64,000 nucleotides of DNA, taken from Caulobacter sp. Lineage in GTDB: Bacteria; Pseudomonadota; Alphaproteobacteria; Caulobacterales; Caulobacteraceae. Below are positions 8,382-16,807 of the stretch, one piece after another; the stretch's first letter is position 1; each line of letters starts with the position of its first letter. The DNA lies in contig JAGHZU010000020.1 in the NCBI GenBank assembly GCA_017745235.1, forward strand, positions 1 through 64,000. The letters are read 5' to 3'. The notes under the pieces were generated by a model. That model saw only the letters and a list, made by a program, of their open reading frames with translations. It did no database searches and had not been told where the DNA came from. The position numbers and the translations under genes are program-made.

Positions 8382-9776
8382 ATGATCTTCCGTCCCCTGG
8401 CGCTGGGCCTGGCCTGCGCCGCGATCCTGGTCGCGCCGGCGCTGGCCCGCGCCGACGCCGTCGACGACGTGGTGCGGCGCTACATGGAGGTCAGCCACAT
8501 CCCCGGCGCGGCCGTGGCCATCGTGCGCGACGGCAAGGTCGAGAAGCTGGCGGGCTACGGCGTGGCCAATCTCGAGTGGAACGGCGCGGCCACGCCCGAC
8601 ACGCCCTTCCAGATCGCCTCGGGAACCAAGATCTTCACCGGCGTGGTCCTGATGCGCATGGTCGAGCGCGGCGAGATCAAGCTGGACGCGCCGGTCAGCG
8701 ACTTCCTGCCCGGCGCCCCGCCGGCCTGGGCCAGGATCACCGTTCGCCGCCTGGCCAACCACACTTCCGGCCTGCCCGAGGGCCTGGGCCTGCCCAGCAG
8801 CGCCACGGCCCTGGATGCGGTCGCCGCCGCCATGGCTCGCCCCCTGGCCTACGAGCCGGGCGCAGAGAGCCGCTACGGCCTCACCGACTTCGTGGTGCTG
8901 ACCGCGATCCTGGAAAAGGTCTCGGGTCTGTCGTTTCCCGACCTGATGGCGCGCGAGATCTTCACGCCGCTGGGCCTCAAGCACACCGGCTTCACCATGA
9001 CCCGGGAGCAGGGGCCGGTGCGCAGCGCCGCCCTGCTGCCGGGGCGGGCGTCGGTCTACGGCTGGCGGGACGGCGCCCAGCGCGAGGAGACCTACCTCTA
9101 TCCCATCCGAACCTATGCCGGCGGCGGGCTCTACAGCTCCGTGCGCGACCTTGCGACGGTGATGGCGGCCGTCGACCAGCATCGCCTGCTGTCGGCCGAG
9201 AGCTTCCGGGTCCTGACCACGGCCATGCCGCTGAACGACGGCAAGCCGGGCGACTTCGGCGTGGGCTGGACCTTCGGCGTCCACCGCGGCCTGCCGGTGG
9301 TGGGCCACAGCGGCGGGCCGGCCCTGTCCGACATCCTGTACGTGCCTTCGCGCAAGCTGACGATCATCACCGTGACCAACCAGCGGCGATTCTCGCCGGT
9401 GCTCTCGGAATCGATCGCGGACCTGGAACTGCCCGCCCCGCCGCCCCGCCCGACCGTCGCCGACGCGCGACCGGAACAGACGGCCAGGGTCCGCCGCGCG
9501 CTGGCCGACGCCCTGGCCGGCAAGCTGGACGGGGCGATGTTCGACGCGGACAAGGCGCGCGACACGCTGGATTATCTGGGGGATTTCGGCCAGTCGCTGC
9601 TGGTCGCCGTCGGCCCGGTGCGTTCGCTCGATCTGCTGAGCGACCAGAAGGCCGCCGACGGGTCGGTGCGGCGCAGCTACCGCGTCGGCTTCGAGCGGCG
9701 CGAGATGGTCTGGGTGGCGGGTTTCCTGCCCGATGGGCGGATCAGCGAGCTGGGCCCGGGACGGGAGACCGACTGA
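8382..9776 (+). CDS. Serine hydrolase of the class C beta-lactamase family
   Basis: The 464-residue protein starts with a signal peptide (LALGLACAAILVAPALARA). It has the penicillin-binding fold signatures: SGTK (S-x-x-K), a YGL sequence in the Y-x-N position, HTSGLPEG, and HSGG in place of KTG. Such proteins are usually periplasmic esterases or D-aminopeptidases rather than true beta-lactamases. A C-terminal domain of about 110 residues follows the catalytic domain. The gene is on the plus strand between ctpA and the yibQ-like gene, breaking an otherwise co-oriented minus-strand block, so it looks like an insertion. Confidence 0.88.
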   Translation: MIFRPLALGLACAAILVAPALARADAVDDVVRRYMEVSHIPGAAVAIVRDGKVEKLAGYGVANLEWNGAATPDTPFQIASGTKIFTGVVLMRMVERGEIKLDAPVSDFLPGAPPAWARITVRRLANHTSGLPEGLGLPSSATALDAVAAAMARPLAYEPGAESRYGLTDFVVLTAILEKVSGLSFPDLMAREIFTPLGLKHTGFTMTREQGPVRSAALLPGRASVYGWRDGAQREETYLYPIRTYAGGGLYSSVRDLATVMAAVDQHRLLSAESFRVLTTAMPLNDGKPGDFGVGWTFGVHRGLPVVGHSGGPALSDILYVPSRKLTIITVTNQRRFSPVLSESIADLELPAPPPRPTVADARPEQTARVRRALADALAGKLDGAMFDADKARDTLDYLGDFGQSLLVAVGPVRSLDLLSDQKAADGSVRRSYRVGFERREMVWVAGFLPDGRISELGPGRETD

Positions 9777-9795
9777 GGCCGGTCTCCCATCGGCC

Positions 9796-11190
9796 TTACT
9801 TCTTCTCGGTGACCGGAGCCTTGCCGGCCGCGGCGGCCGCCTTGGCGGTGACCTCGGCCACCTTGGCGGCGGGCTTGGGCAGTTTCGGCACGGCCTCGAC
9901 CGAGCCGGCCTTCAGCACGGCGATGGCGCGCTCCAGCTGGAAGTCGCCCTTCTTGTCGTCGAAGCCGGCGGGCGGCGCCTCGGCCGGGGTGTGGGCGCCC
10001 TGGCGGCTCTTGCCCTCGTCGGCGTTGAGCGCGTTCTTGAAACTGGCCTCGCTGAACCACACGCGGTTGGCGATGTCCTGGGCCTGGTCGCGGGTCTGCG
10101 CCACTTCCAGGTCCGGCTGGATGCCGGTCTTCTGGATCGAGCGGCCCGAAGGCGTGAAGTAGCGGGCCGTGGTCAGCTTCAGGGCGCCGTCGGCCCCGCC
10201 GCGCAACGGAATCACGGTCTGGACCGAACCTTTGCCGAAGCTGGTGATGCCCACCAGCTCGGCGCGATGGCGATCCTGCAGGGCGCCGGCCACGATCTCG
10301 GCCGCGGAGGCGGAACCCTGGTTGATCAGCACCACCACGGGCAGGCCCTTCAGCAGGTCGCCGCCGGGGCGGGCGTTGTAGCGCTGGATGTCGCGCGGAT
10401 CGCGGCCGCGCTGGCTGACCACCTCGCCGCCGTCCAGGAACACGCTGGCCACGCCCACGGCCTGGTCCAGCAGGCCGCCGGGATTGTTGCGCAGGTCGAA
10501 GACCAGGCCCTTCATGTGCGGGTTCTTGGCCTTCAGGTCGGCGATCGCCGCGGTCAGGGCGTCGGTGGCCTTCTCGTTGAAGCCGGGCAGGCGCACATAG
10601 CCGTAGTCGCCCTCCATGCGGGCGATGGCGGCCTTGGGCTTGATGACCTCGCGCACCAGCTTGACGTCGAACGGGTCGGTCTTCTCGCGGGCGATGGTCA
10701 GGGTGACGGCTTCGCCGGCCGCGCCGCGCATCTGCTTGACCGCCTCGTTGACGGTCAGGCCCAGCACCGACTGGCCGTTGACGGCGGTGATGTAGTCGCC
10801 GGCCTGGATGCCCGCGCGCGAGGCGGGGGTGCCGTCCATGGGCGAGATCACCTTCACCACGCCGTCCTCGCTGGTGACCTCGATGCCGAGGCCGCCATAC
10901 TCGCCGCGGGTGGTGTCCTGCATGTCCTCGTAGCTGTCGGGCGAGAGGTAGCCCGAGTGCGGATCCAGGCTGGTCAGCATGCCGTCCAGCGCCGCCTCGA
11001 TCAGCTTCTTGTTGTCCACCTCCGAGACGTACTGGGTGTCGACCGTCTGCAGCACGTCGCCGAACAGTTCGAGCATCTTGTAGGTCTGGCCCTTGGTCGA
11101 GCTGGTCGCCTGGGCGATGGGGCTGACGTAGGCCATGGTCCCCGCGCCGAGGACGAAGGCCGAAACACCGATGAGCAGGTACTTGCGCAT
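9796..11190 (-). CDS. ctpA: S41 family C-terminal processing protease
   Basis: The 464-residue protein has an N-terminal signal/anchor (MRKYLLIGVSAFVLGAGTMA) and a PDZ domain at about residues 85-165 (GGLGIEVTSEDGVVKVISPM). The S41 catalytic core follows, with the nucleophile in NQGSASAAEIVAGAL and the lysine in SFGKGSVQTVIPL. It is a periplasmic tail-specific protease. The C-terminal 70 residues are Ala/Lys-rich. It lies downstream of envC on the same strand, as is usual; the two are likely to work together in cell-wall remodelling and division. Confidence 0.95.
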   Translation of the reverse strand: MRKYLLIGVSAFVLGAGTMAYVSPIAQATSSTKGQTYKMLELFGDVLQTVDTQYVSEVDNKKLIEAALDGMLTSLDPHSGYLSPDSYEDMQDTTRGEYGGLGIEVTSEDGVVKVISPMDGTPASRAGIQAGDYITAVNGQSVLGLTVNEAVKQMRGAAGEAVTLTIAREKTDPFDVKLVREVIKPKAAIARMEGDYGYVRLPGFNEKATDALTAAIADLKAKNPHMKGLVFDLRNNPGGLLDQAVGVASVFLDGGEVVSQRGRDPRDIQRYNARPGGDLLKGLPVVVLINQGSASAAEIVAGALQDRHRAELVGITSFGKGSVQTVIPLRGGADGALKLTTARYFTPSGRSIQKTGIQPDLEVAQTRDQAQDIANRVWFSEASFKNALNADEGKSRQGAHTPAEAPPAGFDDKKGDFQLERAIAVLKAGSVEAVPKLPKPAAKVAEVTAKAAAAAGKAPVTEKK

Positions 11191-11306
11191 GTGGCCTGGA
11201 AGGCTCCCTGACGACGCTCACGCGCCGCGTTGATAACGGATCGTCACGCCCAACCCTGGCGCGGACCCTTTGTCCATTTGACGGCCATCATCGCTGAAAA
11301 AGCCGT

Positions 11307-12350
11307 TTACCGCGATCCCTGTTTCAGCCAGCGCTCCGGATCGACCGGCGCGCCGTCTTCACGAACCTCAAGATAGAGTTCTGGCTCGGAAGAACCACGC
11401 TCCGCCATCCGTCCAACCGTCGCGCCGGCCGCGACAGATTGTCCGGGGGCGACGGAAACCTGGTCCATCCCCGCCAGGACCAGATGGTAGGCGCCCTGGG
11501 CCCGCAGGATCAAGACGACGCCCCAGCCGTTCAGCGGTCCGGCGTATTCGACCGTGGCGGCGGCGGGGCTGGCGACCGCGCGCCCCTTTTCCGCGCGGAT
11601 CGACACGCCTTCGGAGCGGCCGCCCAGGGGGTTGGTCTCGCCAAAGCGGTGGACCAGCTCGCCGGGCAGGGGCGAGGAGAGGGCCAGGGGGCCGGTGGCG
11701 GGGCGCGGGACCAGGCCGTCGGTCAGGGGTCCCAGGGTGCGCTGCTCCTGGTCCAGGGTCAGGGCTTCCTGGGCGTAGGCGCGTTCCAGCTGGGTCTTCT
11801 CCACGATCATCCGCTCGATCTCGCCCTTGCGGTCGGCGACCAGGCTTTCGGCGGTGAACAGCTGCTCGGACGCGGCGGCGGCCTCGCGGCGCAGCGCCCC
11901 GATGGCGCGCGCCTGGCGGGCGTAGCCGTCTGCACGCGCCTGCAGCTCGGGCGTCATGGCGCGGATCAGGATGGCCGCCCGCACGGCGTCGCGGGCGTCG
12001 TTGGGGCTCACCAGCAGGGCGGGCGGCGGATCGCGGCGGAAGAGTTGCAGGGCCGACAGCAGACGGGCCTGCTGGCCCCTGTCGCGGCCCAGTTCGGCCA
12101 CCAGGGCCGATTCCCGCTGGTGCAGGGCCTCCAGCCGGGCGCGCTTGATGTCCACGTCCTGGCCGGCGGCCACGCGCTGGCGGCCCAGCTGCTCCAGCTC
12201 GGCGCGCAGGTCGGCGATCTCGCGGCGGGTGTCGGCGGCGGCCTGCTCGTCGCGTGCGCGCTGGCCCACCTGAGCCGCGGTCAGGCCGCCCGCGCCCAGC
12301 AGGGCGACCAGCAGGCTGGCGACGATCAGGCGTGTTCGGCGACGCGGCAT
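11307..12350 (-). CDS. envC: EnvC-like murein hydrolase activator
   Basis: The 347-residue protein begins MPRRRTRLIVASLLVALLGA (signal anchor). A long coiled coil follows at about residues 25-210, then a C-terminal LytM/M23 domain. The metal ligands of active M23 peptidases are not conserved: the H-x-x-x-D position reads EGVSIRA and the H-x-H position reads ELYLEV. This is the pattern of EnvC, an activator of amidases rather than an enzyme. A TTG start at 12386 is possible but would precede the signal sequence with 12 polar residues. It lies between rlmH and ctpA. Confidence 0.9.
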   Translation of the reverse strand: MPRRRTRLIVASLLVALLGAGGLTAAQVGQRARDEQAAADTRREIADLRAELEQLGRQRVAAGQDVDIKRARLEALHQRESALVAELGRDRGQQARLLSALQLFRRDPPPALLVSPNDARDAVRAAILIRAMTPELQARADGYARQARAIGALRREAAAASEQLFTAESLVADRKGEIERMIVEKTQLERAYAQEALTLDQEQRTLGPLTDGLVPRPATGPLALSSPLPGELVHRFGETNPLGGRSEGVSIRAEKGRAVASPAAATVEYAGPLNGWGVVLILRAQGAYHLVLAGMDQVSVAPGQSVAAGATVGRMAERGSSEPELYLEVREDGAPVDPERWLKQGSR

Positions 12351-12407
12351 GGGTCGATCAATGCCCGTATCGGACCTCGGCCACAAGCGCGCCCACCAGC
12401 CGTTCCC

Positions 12408-12872
12408 TCAGTCCCGATGATAGGGCGAGCCGGACAGGATGGTGACGGCGCGATAGACCTGCTCGGCCAGCATCGCCCGGGCCAGGGCGTGCGGCCAGGT
12501 CTGGGGTCCGAAGGCCAGCATCTCGTTGGCGCCGGCCAGGATCGAGGGGGCCAGCCCGTCGGCCCCGCCGATCAGGAACACGATCCGGCGATGGCCGTCG
12601 TCGCGCAGTCGGCCCAGGTGTTCGGCGAAGGCGCGCGACGGGCGCACCTTGCCGTGTTCGTCGCAGGCGATGACGTAGGCGCCGTCCAGGTGCGGGCGCA
12701 GCACCTCGGCCTCGGCGGCCTTGCCGGGCTTCCTGGCCTCGACCTCGACGATCTCGACCGGACCCAGGGCCAGGGCGCGGCCGGACGCCGTGGCTCGGGA
12801 CGCGTAGTCCACGGCCAGCTGCGCCTCGACCATGCGGCCGAGCTTTCCGACGGTGAGGATGGTGATCTTCAT
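12408..12872 (-). CDS. rlmH: 23S rRNA pseudouridine(1915) N3-methyltransferase
   Basis: The 154-residue SPOUT methyltransferase begins MKITILTVGKLGR. It contains the SAM-binding loop FLIGGADGL and the conserved end LLAEQVYRA-like segment followed by SGSPYHRD. It modifies pseudouridine 1915 in helix 69 of 23S rRNA. It lies 39 bases downstream of rsfS, another ribosome-linked gene, and 57 bases upstream of envC, all on the minus strand. Confidence 0.96.
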   Translation of the reverse strand: MKITILTVGKLGRMVEAQLAVDYASRATASGRALALGPVEIVEVEARKPGKAAEAEVLRPHLDGAYVIACDEHGKVRPSRAFAEHLGRLRDDGHRRIVFLIGGADGLAPSILAGANEMLAFGPQTWPHALARAMLAEQVYRAVTILSGSPYHRD

Positions 12873-12911
12873 TCGGCCGTCATCCCCCGGGCGCGCCGGG
12901 GGACCAGCGGA

Positions 12912-13340
12912 TCAGTTCGCGGCCGCGCGGTGCGGCGCGTCGACGGCCCAGATCTTCTCGATGTTGTAGAACGAGCGGACTTCCGGGCGGAACAGGTGGA
13001 CCACCACGTCGCCGGCGTCGATCAGCACCCAGTCGCAGTGCGGCAGGCCTTCGACCCGCGCCTTGCCGAAGCCCTGCTCCTTGAGCGCGCGGATGATGTG
13101 GTCGGCCAGGGCGCCGACGTGGCGGTGCGAACGGCCGGACGCCACGATCAGGCTGTCGGCGACCGAGCTCTTGTCCGTCAGGTCGATGTGGACGATGTCC
13201 TGGGCCTTGTCGTCGTCCAGGCGATCCAGGATCAGGCGCTCCAGCGCCTTGATGTTCAGGTTCGTACTCTGGTCGGAATCGGTCGAGGTTTCCGGGGAAA
13301 CCGTTCCCTCGGGCGCACGGGGCGCGGGGTCGCTACGCAG
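12912..13340 (-). CDS. rsfS: Ribosome silencing factor, apparent CTG start
   Basis: The 142-residue protein matches RsfS (Iojap/DUF143): NLNIKALERLILDRLDDDKA, then VHIDLTDKSSVADSLIVASG, DWVLIDAGDVVVHLF and FYNIEKIW. RsfS binds ribosomal protein L14 and blocks subunit joining. The conserved N-terminal half lies upstream of the first GTG (13145), and no ATG, GTG or TTG exists in this frame upstream for more than 70 codons. A strong Shine-Dalgarno AAGGAG (its GGAG at 13348-13351) precedes a CTG at 13340 with 7-base spacing. An ATT at 13346 is too close. The start is therefore inferred to be CTG. Confidence 0.88.
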   Translation of the reverse strand: MRSDPAPRAPEGTVSPETSTDSDQSTNLNIKALERLILDRLDDDKAQDIVHIDLTDKSSVADSLIVASGRSHRHVGALADHIIRALKEQGFGKARVEGLPHCDWVLIDAGDVVVHLFRPEVRSFYNIEKIWAVDAPHRAAAN

Positions 13341-13469
13341 CGGAATGCTCCTTTTTGGCTTCGCGCAAACCCTCCCATAGCACGGAAGACTCCAAATGAT
13401 GAGGGGGGTCGTGGCCGCGGGGCGGATTCGGCGGCCGTCGTCGCCCCGGCGGCCGGGCCTTTCACGCCG

Positions 13470-14111
13470 TCAGTCGCTGTCGGGACCCGGACTGCGCGCG
13501 TTGCGGGCGACCATGGCGAGGATGGTTTCGAAGAGCTCGTCCTGGGCCTGGCGGGCCGTGAGGTCGCCCGTCGCGGCGGCGTGGGACAGGCTCTCCGCCG
13601 CGCCCAGCATCGCCCATAGGCCGGCTGGGGCGATGGCGCGGCTCGCCGCGAACGGGGCCAGCGCGGCGCGGCATTTTTCCATGAATGCCGCGTCGTAGTC
13701 GCGCTTGAGGGTTTCCAGCTCGGGCGTACTGGCCAGCGCCGCGATCACGCCGGGAATCTCCCGGCCCTGCAACAGCACGCAGTCCACATAGGATGTGGCG
13801 ATGACCCGGGCCCTGCCCGCGAGGGTCGGTTCGCTGGCCCGCAGCGCCGCGTCCATCAGCGCGGTCTGGCGTCCGTCGAAATCCCGGTAGAGCGCGGCCA
13901 GCAGCCCGCCGCGCGTCTGGAAATGATCGTAGACGACCGGCTTGGTGACGCCGGCCCGTTCGGCCAGGCGTCCCAGGCTCAGGGCGTCGGTGCCTTCGTC
14001 GCGAACCAGGGCCCAGGCGACGGTGAGGAGCTGCCGGAGGCGCTCCTCTCGCGCCAGGCGCCGGCGCGGGGGCGGATCGGCGGTCGGGTCCGCCGCCTCG
14101 GTGCTTGACAT
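13470..14111 (-). CDS. TetR family transcriptional regulator
   Basis: The 213-residue protein has an N-terminal TetR helix-turn-helix (EERLRQLLTVAWALVRDEGT then LAERAGVTKPVVYDHFQTRG). The start is taken as ATG 14111 because the in-frame ATG at 14123 falls inside the inverted repeat at 14112-14148. It is divergent from an NAD(P)H quinone oxidoreductase-like gene at 14188, with the palindrome between them, so it most likely represses itself and that gene. The pair splits the nadD-rsfS neighbourhood. Confidence 0.88.
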   Translation of the reverse strand: MSSTEAADPTADPPPRRRLAREERLRQLLTVAWALVRDEGTDALSLGRLAERAGVTKPVVYDHFQTRGGLLAALYRDFDGRQTALMDAALRASEPTLAGRARVIATSYVDCVLLQGREIPGVIAALASTPELETLKRDYDAAFMEKCRAALAPFAASRAIAPAGLWAMLGAAESLSHAAATGDLTARQAQDELFETILAMVARNARSPGPDSD

Positions 14112-14148
14112 GCTATATACCAAAGGTAACTTACCAAAAGTATATAGC
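14112..14148. promoter_or_regulatory. Inverted-repeat operator between tetR and the oxidoreductase gene
   Basis: The outer arms GCTATATAC (14112-14120) and GTATATAGC (14140-14148) are perfect inverted repeats. An inner pair GGTAA/TTACC (14125-14135) shares the same centre at 14130. The site covers the intergenic space directly next to the regulator start. Paired palindromes of this kind between a TetR gene and its divergent target are typical operators. Confidence 0.75.
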
Positions 14149-14187
14149 GCTCATCTCAACCCGGCAACGGGTGCTCAGGAGTTTCGA

Positions 14188-14796
14188 ATGCACGCCCTCG
14201 TCGTCGTCGCGCACCCCGATCCCGGCTCGCTCTCCCATGCAGTCGCCGCGCAACTGGCGCTGGGGGTGACCCTGTCCGATCCCCGTCATTCGGTCGAGAT
14301 CGCCGACCTGGCGGCGGAGGGGTTCGATCCTCGGTTCACCGCCGGCGACCTGGCCGTTCATCGCCGGGAGGCCCCGCCCGCCGCCGACGTGCTGGCCGAG
14401 CAGGCGCGGATCGACCGGGCCGACGCCCTGGTGCTGGTCTATCCCGTCTTCTGGTGGTCGATGCCAGGGTTACTGAAAGGCTGGATCGATCGCGTGTTCG
14501 CCAACGGATGGGCCTATGACGAAGGCGCCGACGCCAAGCTGGTCAAGCGCCTGGGACGCCTGCCGGTGCATCTGGTCGCCCTTGGCGGAGCCAGCCTGCG
14601 GACCTATGCGCGGCACGGCTATTTCGGGGCGATGAAGACCCAGATCGACCACGGGATCTTCGACTATTGCGGGGCCCGGGTCGTGACGACCGAACTGCTG
14701 TTGGACTCCGAAGCACGGGGTCCGCAGGCGCATCTCGACGCCGCGCTGGCGCTTGGCCGCGATCTTTTCGGCGCCGCCCGGCGAGACGCGGCGTGA
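14188..14796 (+). CDS. NAD(P)H dehydrogenase (quinone)-like flavodoxin-fold oxidoreductase
   Basis: The 202-residue protein has a flavodoxin-like fold of the KefF/MdaB/NQO type: MHALVVVAHPDPGSLSHAVA, LVLVYPVFWWSMPGLLKGW, and DRVFANGWAYDEG. It probably reduces quinones or other electrophiles with NAD(P)H and FMN/FAD in the cytoplasm. It starts at ATG 14188. A divergent TetR gene and a palindrome lie upstream, suggesting induction by a small toxic compound. It converges on nadD with a 16-base gap. Confidence 0.88.
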   Translation: MHALVVVAHPDPGSLSHAVAAQLALGVTLSDPRHSVEIADLAAEGFDPRFTAGDLAVHRREAPPAADVLAEQARIDRADALVLVYPVFWWSMPGLLKGWIDRVFANGWAYDEGADAKLVKRLGRLPVHLVALGGASLRTYARHGYFGAMKTQIDHGIFDYCGARVVTTELLLDSEARGPQAHLDAALALGRDLFGAARRDAA

Positions 14797-14812
14797 ACGT
14801 TCTGGGTCAGGC

Positions 14813-15466
14813 CTAGTCCTTCGCGGGCCGTTTCCGCAGGGCCGTCGACGAGGCGTAGTTCAGCGGACCGGTCAGGTAGACCCAGGCCGGGGCCGTGGCG
14901 TCGGCCAGGATCGACGCGGCGCTGGCCGGCAGGCGGGCCCACGCGAAGCGGCGGGCGGCCGGCGAGGTGCGGGCCTTCAACGCCGCCCACGGCCGCGAGA
15001 TCACCGCCACGGGCACCTCGCGCATGATCTGGGTCCAGCCCCGCCAGCGGTGAAAGGTGGCCAGGCTGTCGGCGCCCATGATCCAGACGAACTTCACGCC
15101 CGGATAGCGGGCTCGCAGAACCCTGAGCGTGTCGATCGTGTACTGCGAGCCCAGCCGCGTCTCGGCGTCGGAGACGATCATGCCGCTTCCGTGCGCCCAG
15201 CGGCGCGCGCCGGCCATCCGCTCGGCCAGCGGACGGGTCTCGTGCGAGGATTTCAACGGGTTCTGGGGCGAGACCAGCCAGATCACCCGATCCAGCTCCA
15301 GCCGGCGCAACGCCGTCTCGGCCACGTGGGCGTGACCCTCGTGCGCCGGGTTGAAGCTGCCGCCGAACAGGCCGACGCGCATGCCGGGCTCCAGGTGGAA
15401 ACCCAGGCGCAGCGCCTCGGGACGGCCGGCCTCAGGGACGAGTCTGGCCGGTCCCGCGAACCACAT
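14813..15466 (-). CDS. nadD: Nicotinate-nucleotide adenylyltransferase
   Basis: The enzyme makes nicotinate adenine dinucleotide from NaMN and ATP. Motifs are GLFGGSFNPAHEGHAHVAE (nucleotide-binding G-x-F-x-P-x-H-x-G-H) and the SSTALRKR C-terminal loop. The longest form (217 residues, ATG 15466) overlaps the proA end by 35 bases and adds the GFHLEPG leader. A shorter start at ATG 15382 (MRVGLFGG) has a GGAG seven bases upstream. I keep the longer form but the start is uncertain. Confidence 0.92.
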   Translation of the reverse strand: MWFAGPARLVPEAGRPEALRLGFHLEPGMRVGLFGGSFNPAHEGHAHVAETALRRLELDRVIWLVSPQNPLKSSHETRPLAERMAGARRWAHGSGMIVSDAETRLGSQYTIDTLRVLRARYPGVKFVWIMGADSLATFHRWRGWTQIMREVPVAVISRPWAALKARTSPAARRFAWARLPASAASILADATAPAWVYLTGPLNYASSTALRKRPAKD

Positions 15467-16715
15467 ACTTGAACGTCGTCAGTTGCTCGGCCCCAACCGG
15501 GCCGCGGGCGTGGAGCTTGTCGGTGGCGATGCCGATCTCGGCCCCGAAGCCGAACTCGCCGCCGTCGGCGAATTGGGTCGAGGCGTTGACCAGCACGATG
15601 GCGCTGTCCACCAGGGTGACGAACCGCTCGGCCGCCGCCTCGTCCTCGGTGATGATCGCGTCGGTATGGCCCGAACCGTAGGCGGCGATGTGGGCGGCCG
15701 CGCCCTCTACGCCGTCGACCACGGCCACCGAGATGATCGGGGCCAGGTATTCGGTGGTCCAGTCGGCCTCGATGGCCGGCTTCATGTCGGGCTCGATCGC
15801 CCGGGCCAGCCCATCGCCACGCAGTTCGCAGCCCGCCTTGATCAGGGCGTCGGCGATCGGCGGCAGCAGGGTCTTGGCCGCGGCGCGGTCGACCAGCAGG
15901 GTCTCGGCGCTGCCGCACACCGACACGCGGCGCATCTTGGCGTTCAGCACCACGTCGACGGCCTTCTTCGGGTCGGCGCCGGCGTGGACGAAGACGTGGT
16001 TCAGGCCCTCCAGGTGGCCCAGCACGGCCACGCGGGCCTCCTGCTGCACCCGGGCGACCAGGTTCTTGCCGCCGCGCGGAATGATCAGGTCGATCGTGCG
16101 GCCGAGGCCGCCCAGGATCGCGCCCACCGCGTCGCGGTCGGGCGTGCGCACGATCTGGACGGCGTTGGTCGAGATCCCCGCCGTCTTCAGCCCGCGCGCG
16201 ATGGCGGCGTGGAGGGCGAGGTTGGAATGGATGCATTCCGAACCGCCGCGCAGGATCACCGCGTTGCCCGAGCGCACGCAAAGCGCCGCGGCGTCGGCCG
16301 TCACGTTCGGGCGGCTTTCGTAGATCATGGCGATCACGCCGATAGGTGTGCGCACGCGGGCGATGTCCAGGCCGTTGGGCCGGGTCCAGCGCGCGGTCTC
16401 CACGCCCAGCGGATCGGGGATGGCGGCCACGGCCTCGACCCCGGCGGCCACGCCTTCCAGGCGTTCGGGGTTCAGCATCAGCCGCTCGACCATGGGCGCG
16501 GTCAGGCCGCCGGCCCCGGCCTTGTCCAGGTCCTTGGCGTTGGCGGCCAGGATCAGCTCGGCGTCCTCGCGGATCGCGGCGGCCATGGCGAGCAGGGCGG
16601 CGGTGCGGTGGGCTGGCGTGGCCACGCGCAGGGCCGAGGCCCCTTCGCGAGCGGCCTGCCCCATCGCCGTCATCGTCGCCTGCAAGCTCATGCCCGCGTC
16701 GTCCATCGCCTTCAT
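15432..16715 (-). CDS. proA: Glutamate-5-semialdehyde dehydrogenase
   Basis: The 427-residue NADPH-dependent gamma-glutamyl phosphate reductase is the second step of proline synthesis. Key sequences are MIYESRPNVTADAAALC, the catalytic cysteine in SVCGSAETLL, and GNAVILRGGSE. The start at ATG 16715 is chosen over internal ATGs at 16706 and 16691 by spacing to GGGATCGG; the choice is not firm. nadD follows with an overlap. proB lies about 4.8 kb further along the same strand, separated by accessory genes. Confidence 0.95.
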   Translation of the reverse strand: MKAMDDAGMSLQATMTAMGQAAREGASALRVATPAHRTAALLAMAAAIREDAELILAANAKDLDKAGAGGLTAPMVERLMLNPERLEGVAAGVEAVAAIPDPLGVETARWTRPNGLDIARVRTPIGVIAMIYESRPNVTADAAALCVRSGNAVILRGGSECIHSNLALHAAIARGLKTAGISTNAVQIVRTPDRDAVGAILGGLGRTIDLIIPRGGKNLVARVQQEARVAVLGHLEGLNHVFVHAGADPKKAVDVVLNAKMRRVSVCGSAETLLVDRAAAKTLLPPIADALIKAGCELRGDGLARAIEPDMKPAIEADWTTEYLAPIISVAVVDGVEGAAAHIAAYGSGHTDAIITEDEAAAERFVTLVDSAIVLVNASTQFADGGEFGFGAEIGIATDKLHARGPVGAEQLTTFKYVVRGTGQTRP

Positions 16716-16807
16716 CCGATCCCGGATATGCTCAGAGTGAGCCTTACCTAGGCGCTTTGGACGGGCAGGGGAATGGGGAAAGGGTGGAGGGGGTGTTAGC
16801 GGGGCTG

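Noticed and set aside
8273..10162. A 629-codon plus-strand frame overlapping the beta-lactamase-like gene and part of ctpA.
   Set aside because: The true beta-lactamase-like frame is 8382-9776. This frame shows no motifs and crosses into an opposing gene.
11439..13619. A 726-codon plus-strand open frame across envC, rlmH and rsfS.
   Set aside because: It is antisense to three well-supported genes, lacks a family match and has the Gly/Arg/Gln-rich composition typical of reverse frames in GC-rich DNA.
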